NCBI GenBank assembly: GCA_002785065.1
Contig: PFLI01000025.1
Location: 1-6,214, forward strand
Length of the DNA stretch: 6,214 nt
DNA from: Candidatus Roizmanbacteria bacterium CG_4_10_14_0_8_um_filter_33_9
Lineage (GTDB): Bacteria > Patescibacteriota > Microgenomatia > UBA1406 > GWC2-37-13
Direction: 5' to 3'
The notes under the pieces are model-generated. The model was given only the letters and a program-made list of their open reading frames with translations. It did not search any database and was not told the origin of the DNA. The translations under genes were made by a program, and so were the position numbers. Below are positions 1 to 5,752 of the stretch, piece after piece (the first letter of the stretch is position 1; every line of letters starts with the position of its first letter).

Positions 1-1316
1 ATCGATTTAACAATGTGTTAGAAAAATACCAAATCGACTATCTACTTGTTGATAACTCGCTTTTACCGGTTGTTGGAAGCATCAAAAGTATGCAGTACGA
101 CACAATTAAGAAACTACTTGATCAAAACAGAACTATCAATTTGGTAAAAAAGTGGCACAATATCGCTTTGTATCAAATAATTCATAAATCAGCGCCTCAA
201 AATTTTATTTTTGCAGCTCCTTTTACTCTCTTAAATATCGGACCAGCGGTTACGTTAACTGATAATGATTCCGCATTTCAACAATACGGCAATTATTATA
301 CCTCCCCAAACGAAATCCGCTATTATTTTCCTTACTTGGATTTTACAAGCCAAACCCAATTATTGAGAAAAAAATGGGCATTAACAGAAAATAGCAGCCA
401 ATTTATCATAAACACTGATCTTGACTTCCCGACAGCAAATTATACTCTTTTCAACCCAATATCAGAATATAGCGCGTGGTTATATAATAACAATCAACTT
501 ATTCAATATAAAACACAACTCAATAGTACTCTGTCAAACAAAAAACTTATTACGATTATCGATAAAACACTTATTAGCAAACTAGATATAAAAGATGCAG
601 AAGTGAGTAACTGTCGATCGTTAACCACTTGTTACGAATTCAATCTGCCCTATTTGCAGCAACGGTATGGATATATATTTAAAATAAAAAACAAGAACAT
701 CGCAGGACGACGAATGTATTTTTATATCACCGATAATACCCGAAAACAGATTCTTATTGAAGACCGATTGCGTGAAGATACTGCATATTATTTTCTACCG
801 CCAAAATATCAATATGGTTTAGGTTACTCTATTGTGTTTGAAAACGAATCAAGCGTAATCGAACAGAGCGAAAATCAACTGGAAACAATAGAGACATATA
901 TATTTCCAGCAACTGAAATAAAACAAATTAAGATGTCGAACAATATTCCAAATACCATTTTGAGTGAACAAATCAATTTTACGTCAAAAAAAAGAAATTA
1001 TTTCACCTATGAAGTACAGCTTAATAACAAAGCAACTGTTATCCTATATCAATCTTTCCATCCTGGTTGGGTTGCGTACAACGTCCCGACAAATAACTGG
1101 ATGAACCAAAACTTAGCCTTTTTATTTGGGCAAAAAATAAACACTCATGTTCTCATCAATAACTGGGCAAATGGATGGCTCATAGAACCTGAAACAAAAA
1201 ATATCGTTATTATTTTCTGGCCTCAATATCTTCAATATCTCGGACTTGGATTGTTGTTAATTTCGTTCTTTGGAATAGTATTTTGGAAATCGAAAAAAAA
1301 TAAATCGCAGTCATAA
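1..1316 (+). CDS. C-terminal part of a large membrane protein, GT-C/YfhO-like (5' end outside window)
   Basis: The reading frame is open from base 3 to a TAA at 1314-1316. The GTG at 15 lies inside the frame with no stop before it and no ribosome binding site, so the gene probably starts upstream of the window. About 437 residues are visible. They begin with a segment of the style EKYQIDYLLVD, continue through a long soluble, Tyr/Asn-rich, beta-type region, and include YQSFHPGWVAY (about 1047-1079) and NNWANGW. They end with one hydrophobic helix (about 1230-1286) and a basic tail, KSKKNK. Family knowledge: a 'PGW' motif followed by a final helix is typical of the extracytoplasmic C-terminal domain of YfhO-like and other GT-C-fold integral membrane proteins, which transfer sugars from lipid-linked donors. 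The catalytic loop and the multi-helix N-terminal half would lie off the window, so enzymatic activity cannot be judged. The basic end suggests a cytoplasmic C-terminus. The class assignment is tentative. Confidence 0.6.
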   Translation, partial: RFNNVLEKYQIDYLLVDNSLLPVVGSIKSMQYDTIKKLLDQNRTINLVKKWHNIALYQIIHKSAPQNFIFAAPFTLLNIGPAVTLTDNDSAFQQYGNYYTSPNEIRYYFPYLDFTSQTQLLRKKWALTENSSQFIINTDLDFPTANYTLFNPISEYSAWLYNNNQLIQYKTQLNSTLSNKKLITIIDKTLISKLDIKDAEVSNCRSLTTCYEFNLPYLQQRYGYIFKIKNKNIAGRRMYFYITDNTRKQILIEDRLREDTAYYFLPPKYQYGLGYSIVFENESSVIEQSENQLETIETYIFPATEIKQIKMSNNIPNTILSEQINFTSKKRNYFTYEVQLNNKATVILYQSFHPGWVAYNVPTNNWMNQNLAFLFGQKINTHVLINNWANGWLIEPETKNIVIIFWPQYLQYLGLGLLLISFFGIVFWKSKKNKSQS

Positions 1317-1331
1317 ACGCCTCCTAATTTC

Positions 1332-1340
1332 TGCTATACT
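1332..1340 (+). promoter_or_regulatory. Extended -10 promoter before the glycosidase-like gene
   Basis: The sequence TGCTATACT matches the extended -10 consensus TGnTATAAT with one mismatch in the hexamer. No convincing -35 box is found 17-18 bp upstream, where the bases are the end of the preceding gene; extended -10 promoters often do without one. Transcription would start near 1346-1348, only about 8-10 nt before the ATG at 1356. That leaves no room for a Shine-Dalgarno sequence. The position suggests this gene is transcribed separately from the upstream membrane protein gene. Confidence 0.5.
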
Positions 1341-1355
1341 CAAAATATAATTTAG

Positions 1356-2873
1356 ATGAAAAAAGAAAATATTATCAGTATTATTATCATTATTGCTTTC
1401 ATATTACTTTTCCTCATTCTTATTTTTATCTGGCTCCTTACCCGATCAAAACAAAGTCAAACAACTTCTTATGGTCCAACTCCAACACTTTCCATTCTTC
1501 AAAAAACCCAAGGTAAACAAAACTCCTCTCTGAATCCAAATTCAAGTACAAATGATGTAACTTCTTCAATTAATGATATAAATCAAGCAACAAAAAGTAC
1601 CAATAATACACTATCAAATAGTTTTTCCAACTCCACTTTTTCAGATCAAGGTGAAAATAAAACATCAACACAAACGTTAACCATTGTTGGCAACCAATAC
1701 CAAGCAAAAAATTATAGCGAATATCTCTCTCCCGAACTAAAGAAGAAAGAGGCGGAAATACAAAGCAATATGTCTCAGCTTTTTCCCAATACAGTAAATT
1801 CCACAACTGATACTCAAACTAGTTCTCAAAATGGAAAAAAGCAAATCAACCTTCTTCTTAAGCTATTTGATACTTTTTTTTCAATACCAAATATAGATAG
1901 CTCAATTTATGATGCAAATTATGTTTTTCCAACAATCGCAACCACTCCATCCATATCTGCTCCTTCTTCACCTCTATCACTCGGACTTTTGAGCGGAAAA
2001 ATAGGGATTTATATTCTTTCAGATTATTCTGCCGGCGCAAAACAAATTATTTCTTCAAAACCCAGAATAATCAAAGTCATGGACCCGCAGTCAAATAATA
2101 CACTTCAGGCAGTCAAAGACTTTAAAGGAATAAATCCGCAAGGAATTACCGTCCTTCGATTGTATTTGGGTACAAGCGGTGTAAAATTCACACTTGAAAA
2201 CGATCCAAAAACCGCAGCTCAGACTTTTTTCCAAGTAGTTATTCAACCTGCTCTATCAGCTCTTGGAGATAATAAGCAACTGTTTGATTTTATAGAAACA
2301 CCAAATGAACTTGATAACACTCCGGGATGGGAAAACACCGCAAATACAACCTGGCTTAATAGTTTCTGGATCACATTAACCGAGTTATACGCATCAAATG
2401 GACTTCGTACTTGTATTGCAAGCATCCCTGTTGGCAATCCGCCGGGCGATTATGCCCACATTAAAGCTGAGCTTACTCCATTTCTTCCCGCACTTCAAAA
2501 AGTAAAAGAATTGGGAGGTGCGTTTTGTTATCACGCATATACGTTAAATTACTCAACAGATGCAAATCAGGAGATTCAGACTTCCCTTCGCTACCGGCAA
2601 ATTCATCAGGCGATTACGGAGCTTGATAATTCTCTTTCTTCACTCCCTTTTATACTATCTGAGGCAGGTGTTGATAAAAATGGAGATCCAAAAACAAGCG
2701 GTTGGAATGCACGCGGAAGCGAAAGTGACTTTGCCAATTGGCTCAGCTGGTTTAATGGACAAATAAACCAGGATTCTTATGTCTTAGGAGCTACACTTTA
2801 CCAGATTGGAGACAATCACTGGTCTTCGTTTAATATTGAACCCATTGCAGATTGGATAAGTAAGTCGTTATAA
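1356..2873 (+). CDS. Membrane-anchored glycoside hydrolase-like protein (clan GH-A type TIM barrel, predicted)
   Basis: The protein has 505 residues. An in-frame TAG directly precedes the ATG, so this is the first possible start codon. Residues 6-28 form an Ile/Leu-rich signal anchor. Residues 33-165 are a low-complexity Ser/Thr/Asn/Gln stalk, and about 213-503 form the C-terminal domain. That domain carries the residue pattern of clan GH-A retaining glycosidases in the right order: VLRLY (Arg268), ETPNELD (Asn317-Glu318, candidate acid/base), CYHAY (His393, Tyr395), and FILSEAG (Glu436, candidate nucleophile), with Trp489 near the end as a possible sugar platform. Length fits a compact (beta/alpha)8 barrel of about 290 residues. 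The exact GH family and substrate cannot be named. The anchor and stalk should place the enzyme outside the cell, tethered to the membrane. It is convergent with the minus-strand surface-protein cluster. A non-catalytic barrel or a polysaccharide-binding role remains possible, but keeping both Glu residues favours an active enzyme. Confidence 0.65.
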   Translation: MKKENIISIIIIIAFILLFLILIFIWLLTRSKQSQTTSYGPTPTLSILQKTQGKQNSSLNPNSSTNDVTSSINDINQATKSTNNTLSNSFSNSTFSDQGENKTSTQTLTIVGNQYQAKNYSEYLSPELKKKEAEIQSNMSQLFPNTVNSTTDTQTSSQNGKKQINLLLKLFDTFFSIPNIDSSIYDANYVFPTIATTPSISAPSSPLSLGLLSGKIGIYILSDYSAGAKQIISSKPRIIKVMDPQSNNTLQAVKDFKGINPQGITVLRLYLGTSGVKFTLENDPKTAAQTFFQVVIQPALSALGDNKQLFDFIETPNELDNTPGWENTANTTWLNSFWITLTELYASNGLRTCIASIPVGNPPGDYAHIKAELTPFLPALQKVKELGGAFCYHAYTLNYSTDANQEIQTSLRYRQIHQAITELDNSLSSLPFILSEAGVDKNGDPKTSGWNARGSESDFANWLSWFNGQINQDSYVLGATLYQIGDNHWSSFNIEPIADWISKSL

Positions 2874-2882
2874 ATAATCATT

Positions 2883-2976
2883 GTCATTCTGGCACCACTT
2901 CTGATTGTCCAGAATCAGATTCTGGATCCTTCGACAAAGCTCAGGATGAATGCGCTCAATTGCTTACCAGAATAAC
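2883..2976. repeat. Nested palindromic intergenic element at a convergent gene junction
   Basis: The heptamer ATTCTGG occurs at 2886-2892 and 2919-2925, and its complement CCAGAAT at 2909-2915 and 2967-2973, so four copies alternate in orientation. The two central copies form a perfect 9-bp inverted repeat around one base (TCCAGAATC at 2908-2916, GATTCTGGA at 2918-2926). The outer arms GTCATTCTGG (2883-2892) and CCAGAATAAC (2967-2976) pair at 9 of 10 positions. A further stem, ATCCT/AGGAT, lies at 2926-2930 and 2943-2947. No T-tract follows on either strand, so it is not a classic intrinsic terminator. Its place between two converging genes fits a bidirectional 3'-end structure or a REP/MITE-like dispersed repeat. 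Only one copy is in the window, so dispersion is not shown. Confidence 0.6.
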
Positions 2977-2993
2977 GTAATATGCATGTAATG

Positions 2994-3440
2994 TTATTTC
3001 TTCTTCGCGATCAGTTTTGAATCAGGGTGAAGCTTTTTCCATTCATTTAAAAGTTGAGTTTTTAATCGCTCCATATCTTTCACTTCCCTCTTCGCTTCTT
3101 TTTTAAGAATTTCAACTGTTTCATGGACTACTTCGCCATATTTTTCACGATCAATATGTTCAATTGATTCTTTTAACTCTGATAGTTTCCTTATTACTTC
3201 TTTTTTTGCTTTTACATACAATGTTCTTGTTTCCTCTGTAACTTCTCCAAATATTTCATGTATTTTTTTATCTAGTTCCTTGTCTTCAAGCAGCTTTTCA
3301 AGTTCTTTTACTTTTTTTGCGACTAGCTCTCTATTTTCCGGACCTGATGTTGGAGAAAGAAAAAATGCTGCAAGTCCTCCAAGAACAGTTCCAAATAATA
3401 ACCCAAGTCCAAATTTTGATGGTTTTTTTGTGTCTGCCAT
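2994..3440 (-). CDS. YtxH-domain protein (small membrane protein with charged coiled-coil tail)
   Basis: The protein has 148 residues and begins MADTKKPSKFG. Residues 10-28 are a Gly-rich hydrophobic helix (GLGLLFGTVLGG and onward), followed by LSPTSGPENRE. This is the hallmark of the YtxH family (helix, then A/S-P-x-S-G-x-E-x-R). The remaining roughly 110 residues are highly charged, rich in Lys and Glu, and almost certainly helical or coiled coil, ending in a KKK tail. Members of this family are widespread small membrane proteins, sometimes annotated as gas-vesicle-like or stress-related, with no firm molecular function. The start is the first ATG; no Shine-Dalgarno sequence precedes it and the leader is almost pure A/T. 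It lies 72 bp downstream of the FN3 gene on the same strand and may have its own promoter, so membership in the cohesin operon is uncertain. Confidence 0.8.
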   Translation of the reverse strand: MADTKKPSKFGLGLLFGTVLGGLAAFFLSPTSGPENRELVAKKVKELEKLLEDKELDKKIHEIFGEVTEETRTLYVKAKKEVIRKLSELKESIEHIDREKYGEVVHETVEILKKEAKREVKDMERLKTQLLNEWKKLHPDSKLIAKKK

Positions 3441-3480
3441 ATGTTTTAAGTTTAATTATTAATTAATAATAATATAACAG
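3441..3480 (-). promoter_or_regulatory. AT-rich leader with possible -10 box and 16-bp palindrome
   Basis: The 40 bases upstream of the YtxH-like start are nearly all A/T. On the minus strand, TATATT (3471-3476) could act as a -10 element. Bases 3455-3470 (ATTATTAATTAATAAT) are a perfect 16-bp palindrome, which could be an operator or only low-complexity sequence. There is no recognisable -35 box. This is weak evidence for a separate promoter of the YtxH-like gene. Confidence 0.25.
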
Positions 3481-3512
3481 AAAAAAGGAATGAATGCAAA
3501 GATCTTATTAAT

Positions 3513-4364
3513 TTATGATGGCGTTGGAGTGGGAGTCAAGGTTGGGGTTGGAGTAGGTGTATTTGTAGGTGTTGGGGTGATGGTCGGGGTTGGAGTCAAT
3601 GTCGGAATTATTGTCGGAGTTGGAGTAAGAGTTGGAGTAATTACCGCGCATGTACTATAATTTACTTTTCCAACACATCCTGATTTATTCCAATCTTGCG
3701 TACTACAGGTGCCATTTGTTCTCCACATCTGATTTAAACAGACCTGCTGACAATCGGTAGTTCCACAAACTAATACTGGTAGAGTTGGAACAACATAAGG
3801 TGTTACGGTTGGAATATTGGGAACAACAACGGTTTGTGTTGGCAGTGGTGTTGATGTTGGAGGTGAAACAAGGCTTTCTGTTGGAGCAATTATGGTCGTT
3901 GGAGCAGGTGTTGCTGCATTTGGCGAGATTGCAGGAGAGGAGGAGTTTTGTGAAGCATTTGCAGCTTTTGTCGTTAATGTCCAAGGCACCCCTGCATTAT
4001 CATACTTCTTATCCCCTATTCTGATTTGAAAATAATAGGTTGATCCAGGTGACAGTAAGGTAAGATCAACGCTATGTGTTTTTGTTTTGTCTGGTTCTGG
4101 AGCAAAAAAGTTTAGAGCTGTCGGCGATGTTCCATATTCTATTACCGCCTGAGATTCTTGATCGGTTGTCCATGCAATTTTTGCAGTATTTGCAGTAATT
4201 CCTGTGATGACAACATCCCGCGGATCTGTGTCTGACGCTTTTGTTACAATATTCTGAACCAGCTTAAACCCCACTCCAATAAGAAGTATCGTGAGTAAAA
4301 TTCCAACTATTATTGAGGCTATTTTAGTAATTTTCTTTTTTTTATCCACCGGTTCTGTATCCAT
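3513..4364 (-). CDS. Membrane-anchored FN3-domain surface protein with six-Cys module and Pro/Thr tail
   Basis: The protein has 283 residues. It has a basic N-terminus (KKKKITK) and a membrane anchor at about 15-36. Residues 48-135 form a fibronectin type III domain: VVITGITANTAKIAWTTD, then VIEYGTSP, then LTLLSPGSTYYFQIRIG, the usual FN3 strand pattern. A Pro/Thr/Ser linker follows at about 140-197. A cysteine-rich module spans 200-239 with Cys200, 205, 209, 220, 230 and 239, an even number compatible with three disulfides. The last 42 residues (242-283) are Thr-Pro repeats ending in PTPS with no domain or sorting signal after them. The topology predicts everything after the anchor to be outside the cell. 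The start lies 6 bp after the stop of the cohesin-like gene, indicating translation from the same mRNA. I do not recognise the Cys module. FN3 domains commonly act as spacers or adhesion modules, so a structural or adhesive role is an inference. Confidence 0.75.
   Translation of the reverse strand: MDTEPVDKKKKITKIASIIVGILLTILLIGVGFKLVQNIVTKASDTDPRDVVITGITANTAKIAWTTDQESQAVIEYGTSPTALNFFAPEPDKTKTHSVDLTLLSPGSTYYFQIRIGDKKYDNAGVPWTLTTKAANASQNSSSPAISPNAATPAPTTIIAPTESLVSPPTSTPLPTQTVVVPNIPTVTPYVVPTLPVLVCGTTDCQQVCLNQMWRTNGTCSTQDWNKSGCVGKVNYSTCAVITPTLTPTPTIIPTLTPTPTITPTPTNTPTPTPTLTPTPTPS
3516..3641 (-). repeat. Degenerate hexamer repeat encoding the Thr-Pro tail
   Basis: On the plus strand the region repeats a degenerate unit GTNGGN about twenty times, with interruptions, which on the minus strand encodes Thr-Pro dipeptides. 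It forms the last 42 codons of the FN3 gene. Synonymous variation between units, and replacement by Ile/Leu/Asn codons at intervals, shows it is an old coding repeat and not a recent slippage tract. A second, less regular Pro/Thr stretch lies at about 3774-3923 in the same gene. Confidence 0.8.
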
Positions 4365-4370
4365 GTGATT

Positions 4371-5054
4371 CTATAATAATGCAAGTCGTAACGCAATCCC
4401 GATTAAAAAAAGAACTAAACCCGGTCCTATTAAGTGATTGAAATTATCCATAATTCCCGATTGCGGAAGAGCAGTTGGAACCGCGGTTGGATTCGCTCCT
4501 AAAACAGCAGGTGTTGATGTAGGAGTTATTGAGGAACCGCTTGATCCACCAACAGTCACTGTTTGAGTTAAATTTTGACTACAAACAATAATATTAGTTG
4601 CATTTACATCATTTTTGATTATTTTTGAAGAGTTGCTTACATCGGTCCGACAATCATAGGTAAGAGTTCCTGAACCATTTTTTAAAGCTTTAAATGTTAT
4701 GGTCGCAACTGTTCCAGATCCTGTTTTATATGTTCCCGGATCAACAATAAGGCCTGCAATATATACTTTTCCTGATGTAACATTGTTGGTGACTGTTGGA
4801 AAAAATGTTCCCGAAGCTACTGTTTGCGCTTCAAGAAGCGTTGGATCGTAAAGTACCCACACATCGGTTGAAGTAATTTGGTCTGTGCCTGCATCAAGAA
4901 CAACTTGTGCTTGATAGGTAGTACCATTTGTAACAGTTGCCGTTGTTTGATCAAATTTTAAGAAAGCAGCTTCAACAGGTGCTGAAAACAAAAAAAAGTT
5001 GACAACAAGAAAAAGAAATACTCCGATCATTAGTTTTGTCGATTTCTTTTTCAT
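4371..5054 (-). CDS. Secreted cohesin-like domain protein with C-terminal LPQSG and hydrophobic anchor
   Basis: The protein has 227 residues. Residues 1-29 form a signal peptide: a KKK start, a hydrophobic core and VEA before a probable cleavage at Ala29/Ala30. Residues 31-168 form a cohesin-like beta-sandwich: LKFDQTTATVTNGTTYQAQV, then the typical WVLYDPTLLEAQTV (cohesins: yDp..L), then GSGTVATITFKAL (cohesins: G.l..i.Fk). Cys135 and Cys158 could form a disulfide. A Ser/Thr/Pro linker (171-195) leads to LPQSG (196-200), then a hydrophobic helix at about 208-222 and a short end, RLALL. This resembles a sortase-type signal, but the basic tail is reduced to one Arg, so simple membrane anchoring is equally possible. 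Cohesins bind dockerins, and a dockerin protein is encoded just upstream. The first ATG after an in-frame TAG was taken as the start; no Shine-Dalgarno sequence is present. Confidence 0.8.
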   Translation of the reverse strand: MKKKSTKLMIGVFLFLVVNFFLFSAPVEAAFLKFDQTTATVTNGTTYQAQVVLDAGTDQITSTDVWVLYDPTLLEAQTVASGTFFPTVTNNVTSGKVYIAGLIVDPGTYKTGSGTVATITFKALKNGSGTLTYDCRTDVSNSSKIIKNDVNATNIIVCSQNLTQTVTVGGSSGSSITPTSTPAVLGANPTAVPTALPQSGIMDNFNHLIGPGLVLFLIGIALRLALL

Positions 5055-5076
5055 GATTATTATTATCTACAATACA

Positions 5077-5709
5077 TTAATATATTTCAATCATTAACTT
5101 ATTCATTTCAGGATACGTAACTTGTGCATTTATATCTGCAAACTTAGTACTATCGTTCCCTTTCGCTGTTAATTCTATACTCACAGTACCTTTTTTTATG
5201 GGCTTAAAAACAAGCTCCGCAATATTGGTATTCTCAAACTCTGTTACTGCTGTTTCTTGTAGTGATTTTATCATAGTAACTGAAACATAATCAGTGCGCG
5301 GATATGCATATGACTTGAATGCGGGAATAGTTGATATAACAGAACTAAACTCAACCACGCTTGGTTCGTAACCTACAACCAAGTCAAATCCAACTATATC
5401 TGATTTTTCAGATGATGCTAAAACACCAATTTTAACATCCTGTCCTAGCGGAAAACGCGAAACATTATTTTCTGTAAACAGTTTCATTTGACCCTTTTTT
5501 TTATACGGAATGAGGGTTGGTGTGGGTGTAATTGAAGGAAGAGTTGGTTTATTTATTGAGGATACAGCCATACTTGTGTCTTTTTCTTTTCTTGTTTTTT
5601 GTGAAACAAGATATATTCCCAACAAAACAAATACAACCATAATACCAACTAATAGTATAAGAAGGGTTTTATATTCATGAGGTTTTTGATTTAATTGTGG
5701 ATTATCCAT
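5077..5709 (-). CDS. Cohesin-like domain protein with N-terminal membrane anchor
   Basis: The protein has 210 residues. It has a short cytoplasmic N-terminus, a membrane helix at about 15-35, a basic stretch (QKTRKEK), and a short Thr/Pro linker (about 55-68, TPTPT). From about 75 to the end it has a cohesin-like beta-sandwich: LGQDVKIGVLASSEKSDIVG, then FDLVVGYEPSVVEFSSV (the yDp..l pattern, here YEPSVVEF), VSVTMIKSL, and IAELVFKPIKKGTVSIEL (the Fk...G...l pattern). No cysteines are present. The topology puts the cohesin-like domain outside the cell at the very C-terminus. It lies between the dockerin gene (43 bp upstream) and the second cohesin-like gene (22 bp downstream), so it is a likely receptor for dockerin-bearing partners. 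The sequence is divergent from classical cellulosomal cohesins; an unrelated Ig-like fold with a similar pattern is the main alternative. The first ATG after an in-frame TAA was taken as the start. Confidence 0.72.
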   Translation of the reverse strand: MDNPQLNQKPHEYKTLLILLVGIMVVFVLLGIYLVSQKTRKEKDTSMAVSSINKPTLPSITPTPTLIPYKKKGQMKLFTENNVSRFPLGQDVKIGVLASSEKSDIVGFDLVVGYEPSVVEFSSVISTIPAFKSYAYPRTDYVSVTMIKSLQETAVTEFENTNIAELVFKPIKKGTVSIELTAKGNDSTKFADINAQVTYPEMNKLMIEIY

Positions 5710-5714
5710 ATTAA

Positions 5715-5747
5715 ATTATAAAATTTATAATGATTATAATTATTATA
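5715..5747 (-). promoter_or_regulatory. Cluster of three TATAAT boxes upstream of the anchored cohesin gene
   Basis: On the minus strand, perfect -10 hexamers TATAAT lie at 5742-5747, 5733-5738 and 5715-5720, inside the 43-bp gap after the dockerin gene. No -35 box stands out upstream of any of them, and AT-rich gaps produce such hexamers by chance. The distal box would give a leader of about 25 nt; the nearest one lies only 5 nt from the ATG and is unlikely to be used. If active, this would allow the cohesin-FN3 genes to be transcribed independently of the dockerin gene. Confidence 0.35.
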
Positions 5748-5752
5748 CTCGC

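Noticed and set aside
15..17. GTG as the start codon of the first gene
   Set aside because: The frame is open to the window edge, no ribosome binding site precedes it, and the encoded segment looks like the interior of a larger protein.
1570..2766. Several 60-78 codon frames overlapping the glycosidase-like gene
   Set aside because: They lie within a 505-codon gene with clear domain structure and have no family features or start signals of their own.
2908..2947. Classic Rho-independent terminator
   Set aside because: The hairpins are clear, but no T-tract follows the stem on either strand.
3280..3462. Plus-strand frame of 60 codons antisense to the YtxH-like gene
   Set aside because: It mirrors the Lys/Glu-rich coding sequence of a well-supported family member, and its Ser/Phe-rich product resembles no protein.
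3455..3470. 16-bp palindrome as a specific operator
   Set aside because: It is pure A/T in an A/T leader, where such palindromes arise easily; kept only as part of a low-confidence leader entry.
3516..3641. CRISPR-like or satellite repeat
   Set aside because: The units are degenerate hexamers without spacers and encode a Thr-Pro tail in frame.
3703..4029. Short frames on both strands within the FN3 gene
   Set aside because: They are by-products of the Thr/Pro repeat codons and overlap a gene with a recognisable anchor and FN3 domain.
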